A DNA stretch of 64,000 nt from Prevotella sp. (GTDB lineage Bacteria; Bacteroidota; Bacteroidia; Bacteroidales; Bacteroidaceae). The translations under genes and the position numbers were made by a program. Below the pieces are notes generated by a model. It was not told the origin of the DNA, ran no database searches, and was given only the letters and a program-made list of their open reading frames with translations. The DNA is taken from assembly GCA_017619275.1 (NCBI GenBank), contig JAFZSR010000058.1:1-64000 (forward strand), given 5' to 3'. Of this stretch, positions 60,505-64,000 are shown in pieces (position 1 is the stretch's first letter; each line of letters starts with the position of its first letter).

Positions 60505-61389
60505 ATGAAAAAACTGATTCTTACAAGCGTTGTGCTGCTGATGGCCATGATGGCTCAGGCACAAACCAAGATTGCCCCGAAGCTGCAGAACGGCTTCAAG
60601 GCTGTGTACATCTCCGAAAGCTCTCTTAGCGCCATGGGTAAGGAGTGCAAAATGACGGATGAGTCGGAGTATGTGGTGAGCAACGTCACCGACAAAGGAG
60701 CCGTAATCACCGTCACCACCAAAGACATAAAAATCAATGGCGACGAGAACGACATTACCACCCAGCTGCTGCTACTCTCACAGCAGATGTTTACGGGCGT
60801 AAGCGTACAGCTTATCACCAATGCCGATGGACAGGTGACAGGGGTGAAAAACCTTGATGAGGTGAAGAACAAGGCTATGGAGTATGCCGGCAAAATGATT
60901 GATAAACTGCTGGCCCAGAGTCCTGAGGTGGCACAGGCCATGCCCAAGGAGACGCTGATGAAGCAGCTCACATCGAAGATGACCGAAGAGGCAATGGTAG
61001 CCCAATTCAGCAAGAGCGGCGTGCTGGCGCTGAACGGCAAGACCGTGACGAACGGAGCCACTGAAAACTACGAGGGTGACGAGGGCATGAAGATGAAGCG
61101 CATGTACTTCGTGGTGGGAAAGAACATCATCACCAACTCTACGCTCGACATGCAGAAGGACGACCTGAAGAACCTCATCATCAAGCAGGTGGAGGAACAG
61201 GCACCCGAACAGGCTGAGATGATAAAGCAGAACATCGACCTGGTGATGGGACAGATGAAGTTCGAGATGAGCGAGAAATCAACCTATCAGCTGCAGGACA
61301 ATGGTTGGGTGAAGAGCGTCAAGAACGAAGTGAACCAAAACATGATGGGACAGGTGATGAAAGCCACCGAGACTATCACACTGAAATAA
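60505..61389 (+). CDS. Exported hypothetical protein (294 aa)
   Basis: Signal peptide MKKLILTSVVLLMAMMAQAQ. The mature part is lysine- and methionine-rich, with an N-terminal beta region (YVVSNVTDKGAVITVTTKDI) and helical middle (SPEVAQAMPKETLMKQLTSK). I recognise no domain. It may be periplasmic, since no lipobox or sorting tail is seen. It is bounded downstream by a long hairpin. Confidence 0.75.
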   Translation: MKKLILTSVVLLMAMMAQAQTKIAPKLQNGFKAVYISESSLSAMGKECKMTDESEYVVSNVTDKGAVITVTTKDIKINGDENDITTQLLLLSQQMFTGVSVQLITNADGQVTGVKNLDEVKNKAMEYAGKMIDKLLAQSPEVAQAMPKETLMKQLTSKMTEEAMVAQFSKSGVLALNGKTVTNGATENYEGDEGMKMKRMYFVVGKNIITNSTLDMQKDDLKNLIIKQVEEQAPEQAEMIKQNIDLVMGQMKFEMSEKSTYQLQDNGWVKSVKNEVNQNMMGQVMKATETITLK

Positions 61390-61395
61390 ACACGG

Positions 61396-61491
61396 GCTAC
61401 GCACTAAATGATAAATGAAAAATGATAAATGACCTGCGGCTTGTGGCCCGCGTCATTTATCATTTTTCATTTATCATTTAGCCGCGTAGCG
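61396..61491. terminator. Long bidirectional hairpin of AAATGATAAATG words (repeat D, copy 1)
   Basis: Arms 61403-61432 and 61452-61481 are perfect 30-base reverse complements made of AAATGATAAATGAAAAATG words; GCTACGC/GCGTAGC pairs outside them. It lies between two convergent genes, eight bases from one stop, so it should stop transcription both ways. Confidence 0.88.
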
Positions 61492-61498
61492 GCGCATC

Positions 61499-62557
61499 TC
61501 ATTTGGGCGTAGCCCGCAAAAGGATGCGCCCTTGAGCATCGATGACGGCCTGACTCTGTGGCACATCGGCATCGCTGAGTTGCTTCATCTGGCGGATGAC
61601 GGCTCCCGTCGTGTCGGTGCGGGGACCGATGCCGCGGGTCTGTATGAAGGGATGTACCTGTCCGCGTAGGAATCGGCCCGTGGCGGGGTCAATCTTTATT
61701 TCCACCAAGGGGGCGTAACCGCTGATACCCGTGAGACTGACGTTGTAGGGCGTGCAGAAATTACCCAGGCTGTAGGCGATGAAGCGGCCTTTATAAACCT
61801 CGGCGCAACGCAGCACGTGAGGACCGTGGCCGTAGACTACATCGGCACCGTGGTCGATGCAGAAGTGGGCCAGCTGGCGCAGTGAGCCGCGGTTCTCGCC
61901 CAGGAAGGTCTCTCCGCCCTGCGGCAGATGGCTCTGCGTGCGCCCCTCGGCACCACCGTGGAACGAGACGATGACCAAGTCGCAACGCTTCACCAAGTCG
62001 TCGACGATGCGGCCGACGACCTTCAGGTCGGTATGTTTCAATGTGTAGCTGTTGTGGCCGAAGGCGCAGAGGCCAATCTTCTTTCCGCTGCGCTCGATGA
62101 CGGCACTCTCCACACGCCCTTCAATGCCGCTGAAGAGGATGCCCTGCTCGCGCAGACAGCGCTCGGTGCTCTCGATGCCTTCCTGCCCGAAGTCGTTGGC
62201 GTGGTTGTTGGCCATGCTCATGTAGTCGAAGCCCACCTCTTTCAGGCGAGGAGCGAAGCTGGTGGGGGTGCGGAAGCTATAGCTGTTGGGACCCGAGCCC
62301 TTGGTGCTTCGGCCACCGTCGCAGAGCGTACCCTCCAGATTGCCCAGTGTAAGGTCGGCACGCCGCAGGATGGCAGCGGCATCGCGGAAGAGGTCCTTGC
62401 CCTCGTTCTGCGGCAGCATCTGGCTGGGATAGGTGGTGCCCATCATCACATCGCCCACCATCGCAATGGTCAGCGTGTCGGTTTGCGCCCTTACAGGGCT
62501 AAATGAAAAATGATAAATGATAAATGATAGGGCTAACGCCAATCCTTTATTTCTCAT
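61499..62557 (-). CDS. CapA-family (poly-gamma-glutamate synthesis) metallophosphatase-like protein
   Basis: A 352-residue exported protein. The CapA domain shows MVGDVMMGTTYPSQM near residue 33, MANNHANDFGQEG, VSFHGGAEGR and VVYGHGPHVLRCAEVYKGRF. CapA proteins take part in capsule polyglutamate export in Bacillus but are widespread without capsule genes, so the role here is open. The whole hydrophobic core and cleavage region of the signal peptide (SFIIYHFSFSPVRAQ) is encoded by repeat D followed by a GCCCTGTAAGGGC palindrome. Confidence 0.85.
   Translation of the reverse strand: MRNKGLALALSFIIYHFSFSPVRAQTDTLTIAMVGDVMMGTTYPSQMLPQNEGKDLFRDAAAILRRADLTLGNLEGTLCDGGRSTKGSGPNSYSFRTPTSFAPRLKEVGFDYMSMANNHANDFGQEGIESTERCLREQGILFSGIEGRVESAVIERSGKKIGLCAFGHNSYTLKHTDLKVVGRIVDDLVKRCDLVIVSFHGGAEGRTQSHLPQGGETFLGENRGSLRQLAHFCIDHGADVVYGHGPHVLRCAEVYKGRFIAYSLGNFCTPYNVSLTGISGYAPLVEIKIDPATGRFLRGQVHPFIQTRGIGPRTDTTGAVIRQMKQLSDADVPQSQAVIDAQGRILLRATPK
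62486..62533. repeat. Repeat D, copy 2, encoding CapA signal peptide
   Basis: GCGCCCTTACAGGGCT palindrome followed by AAATGAAAAATGATAAATGA and TAAATGATAGGGC. On the coding strand the words give the hydrophobic residues FIIYHFSF. Confidence 0.88.
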
Positions 62558-62936
62558 TTTCGTGCTTTGTATTTATGTTATGTTTCGCCGTCTTTATTGT
62601 GGAAACAAGAATTCTGATTATCTCGTCAATATCTTTTTTTAGAGAAGAATAGATTTTCTCGTCGATTTTTTCTGACCTAAATAATACCACCAACCAATAC
62701 GAAGATTCGCTTGCCTCTTTCAAGGCAATCCCTAACTTACTGATAAAATCGCTCTTGCTCTGAGCTTGTATGCCTTCATGTACATTTGCCCCTACGCTTG
62801 TTCCACTTCTGAACAACTGTTTGGACATGATAAACTCTTTTTTTTCTTCCATGAGGTATTGATAACAGTTTACCATCCTGATGGAGAAAGCAATCGTTTT
62901 ATCAGCCAAAACATTATTACTTGTCATCAAGCGCAT
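62547..62936 (-). CDS. Four-helix-bundle protein (23S rRNA IVP family)
   Basis: A 129-residue protein of the S23/IVP family, which also includes the Avd accessory protein of diversity-generating elements. Typical parts are NVLADKTIAFSIRMVNCYQY, SKQLFRSGTSVGANVHEGIQ, and SESSYWLVVLFRSEKID. Function is unknown. An ATG nine bases further in is an alternative start. Its stop overlaps the CapA ATG by eleven bases. Repeat D copies in opposite orientation lie on both sides, as if the gene had arrived as a cassette. No reverse transcriptase is nearby. Confidence 0.85.
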   Translation of the reverse strand: MRLMTSNNVLADKTIAFSIRMVNCYQYLMEEKKEFIMSKQLFRSGTSVGANVHEGIQAQSKSDFISKLGIALKEASESSYWLVVLFRSEKIDEKIYSSLKKDIDEIIRILVSTIKTAKHNINTKHENEK

Positions 62937-62982
62937 CCTTTATCATTTATCATTTTTCCTTTATCATTTAGGCCGTAGGCCG
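62936..62982. repeat. Repeat D, copy 3
   Basis: CCTTTATCATTTATCATTTT then TCCTTTATCATTTAGGCCG, inverted relative to copy 2. It fills the 46-base gap between the NlpC/P60 stop and the four-helix-bundle start. Confidence 0.85.
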
Positions 62983-63558
62983 CTACTTTACGCGTCTGAC
63001 GCCCACGTAGCGCTTGGCGTAATAGCCTTCAGTGCTCTTGCTCACGCGGACACCCTTGGTGGTGCTGGCGTGGATGAAGGTGAAGGTGTCGGTGATGGGG
63101 TCGTAATCAAGAACAATGCCCACGTGGCCTACGTTACGGCCAGAGCGAGGCGAAGTGAAGAACACCAGGTCGCCGGCTTGCATCTCGTTGCGCTTGATGG
63201 GCTGGTGGATGGCATACTGCTCGCGCGACGATGCACCAATCCACACGTTGTTCTGGTGCTTGTAGACATAACTGGTGAAACCCGAGCAGTCGAAGGTCTT
63301 GGGTCCCTTGCTGCCGTAGACATAGCGCTTGCCAATGTGCGAGAGCGCCTCGTCGATGATGTTCTCGGTCATCAGTTCATCGTAGTCGAGGCTCTCGCCA
63401 TTGTTGCGATATAGAAAGTCAAAGTTGCCTATCTCTTCTGTGTCGTAATCCAGCAGTTCATTGATGATTTCTTCCTCCTCTTGTAACTCGGCTTGCCCGA
63501 AGACGGCGCCCACTGACAAAAACAGCATGGCCACGACGCAAAAAAGATTTTTGTTCAT
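62983..63558 (-). CDS. NlpC/P60-family cell-wall hydrolase
   Basis: A 191-residue exported cysteine peptidase (C40) that cuts peptide bonds in peptidoglycan. Signal peptide ends near VFGQ. Catalytic Cys in KTFDCSGFTSYVYKH near residue 97, His in RNVGHVGIVLD, and third residue His in FIHASTTKGV. An acidic spacer (ELQEEEEIINELLDYDTEE) precedes the domain. Confidence 0.92.
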   Translation of the reverse strand: MNKNLFCVVAMLFLSVGAVFGQAELQEEEEIINELLDYDTEEIGNFDFLYRNNGESLDYDELMTENIIDEALSHIGKRYVYGSKGPKTFDCSGFTSYVYKHQNNVWIGASSREQYAIHQPIKRNEMQAGDLVFFTSPRSGRNVGHVGIVLDYDPITDTFTFIHASTTKGVRVSKSTEGYYAKRYVGVRRVK

Positions 63559-63601
63559 ACGGTGTTGTTAGGATTAAAATGATAAGTTCTTAAAGCGAGT
63601 G

Positions 63602-63609
63602 CAAAGGTA
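63602..63609 (-). promoter_or_regulatory. -7 box, NlpC/P60 operon
   Basis: TACCTTTG on the minus strand, 43 bases before the ATG. It likely drives NlpC/P60, the four-helix-bundle gene and capA together. Confidence 0.75.
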
Positions 63610-63676
63610 CAAAAAAATATCTGCCTACGGGACAATAGGCCCAATCTTTTGTCTACTTTTAACAGTTGACGCGCTT

Positions 63677-64000
63677 TCAGCTCTTGGCCACGAGTGAGGG
63701 GCGTAGGTGGGTGGCCCTGTAGTCAAAGGTCTGGGCCACCTTGTCGCTCTTCTTGTCGTCGTCCTTCTTGTCGTTCTCAGCAGGCTGGGGAAATGCCTTG
63801 CCCTCCTTCATGATGCGCAGGGCCTCCTTCACGGCGGGGTCGTCGTGGTTCAGGTATTGCAGCCACGACTGCTCATCGAGCATGTTGTAGACAATGCGGC
63901 TGAGGATGAACTCCTCCAGCAGATGGTGCGAGCGCTGAATCATCAGGTTGCGGCGCTTCAGGCCTCGGCTGTCGGCATACTGTGCGAACTTCTCCACCAG
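63677..64000 (-). CDS. C-terminal part of S41-family processing peptidase (cut by window edge)
   Basis: The last 107 residues of a longer protein whose start lies beyond the right edge. The visible sequence (LVEKFAQYADSRGLKR; LEEFILSRIVYNMLDEQSWL; LNHDDPAVKEALRIM) matches the helical C-terminal end of Bacteroidota CtpA-type S41 proteases. The catalytic Ser/Lys region is outside the window. The tail is charged (ENDKKDDDKKSDK). Confidence 0.65.
   Translation of the reverse strand: MVEKFAQYADSRGLKRRNLMIQRSHHLLEEFILSRIVYNMLDEQSWLQYLNHDDPAVKEALRIMKEGKAFPQPAENDKKDDDKKSDKVAQTFDYRATHLRPSLVAKS

Noticed and set aside
62547..62936. Diversity-generating retroelement (Avd-like protein)
   Set aside because: No reverse transcriptase, template repeat or variable repeat is visible within the window.

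Overview
The window comes from a Bacteroidota genome, most likely Prevotella or a close relative. Several things point there. Genes are preceded by the Bacteroidota -7 element TAnnTTTG rather than Shine-Dalgarno sites. There is a short RpoD-type primary sigma factor, and BspA-type leucine-rich surface proteins and secreted enzymes end in type IX secretion tails. A GT3-type glycogen synthase, meso-diaminopimelate dehydrogenase and a hybrid one-component/two-component regulator with propeller repeats are also present. Most genes are GC-rich, with AT-rich islands in the BspA genes and around a DUF559 gene. No genus-level marker is present, so the assignment is inference.

Layout. 0.2-0.6 kb: RNase P RNA (minus strand), with a word-repeat insertion. 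0.7-7.8 kb: small membrane protein, YafQ-type toxin-antitoxin pair, acyltransferase, secreted amidase/golvesin protein, YgiQ radical SAM protein. 7.9-17 kb: a membrane Ser/Thr kinase with EF-hand and LRR ectodomain, a small regulator-like protein, a structured leader and two BspA-type surface proteins. 17.1-17.6 kb: a probable MITE, a palindromic element and three G/C hairpins. 17.6-27.4 kb: nine minus-strand genes packed end to end from rpoD through an HprK-like kinase/S24-S26 peptidase/PqqD-like cassette, kdsA, kdsD and a degenerate hybrid regulator to a phospholipase-D lipoprotein. 27.6-29.1 kb: HtrA protease. 29.6-37.2 kb: pullulanase lipoprotein, rhamnogalacturonan lyase and pectate lyase. 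37.2-38.5 kb: thyA-folA. 38.5-41.5 kb: Lrp regulator and ExbB/ExbD genes. 41.6-45.9 kb: RND efflux pair without an outer-membrane partner. 46.7-50.4 kb: galacturonokinase-like kinase, DUF559 protein, sugar-phosphate nucleotidyltransferase and UDP-glucuronate 4-epimerase. 50.6-64 kb: aldolase, glycogen synthase, bleomycin-hydrolase-type peptidase, TlpA-like protein, acyl-ACP thioesterase, panB, HAD phosphatase, MBL hydrolase, ddh, a secreted protein, CapA, four-helix-bundle protein, NlpC/P60 and the end of an S41 protease.

Two themes stand out. The first is a plausible pectin-to-UDP-sugar route. Secreted rhamnogalacturonan and pectate lyases lie about 10 kb from an operon that could turn galacturonate into galacturonate-1-phosphate, UDP-galacturonate and UDP-glucuronate, resembling the plant salvage pathway. 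The second is an unusually rich set of short word-like or palindromic repeats. They lie at many gene junctions and also inside genes, where they remain in frame and encode linkers, stop codons, a GTG start codon and even a signal peptide. One family sits inside RNase P RNA. Another brackets a DUF559 gene and includes a perfect 41-bp direct repeat. A third is an 85-bp palindromic element in four intergenic copies.
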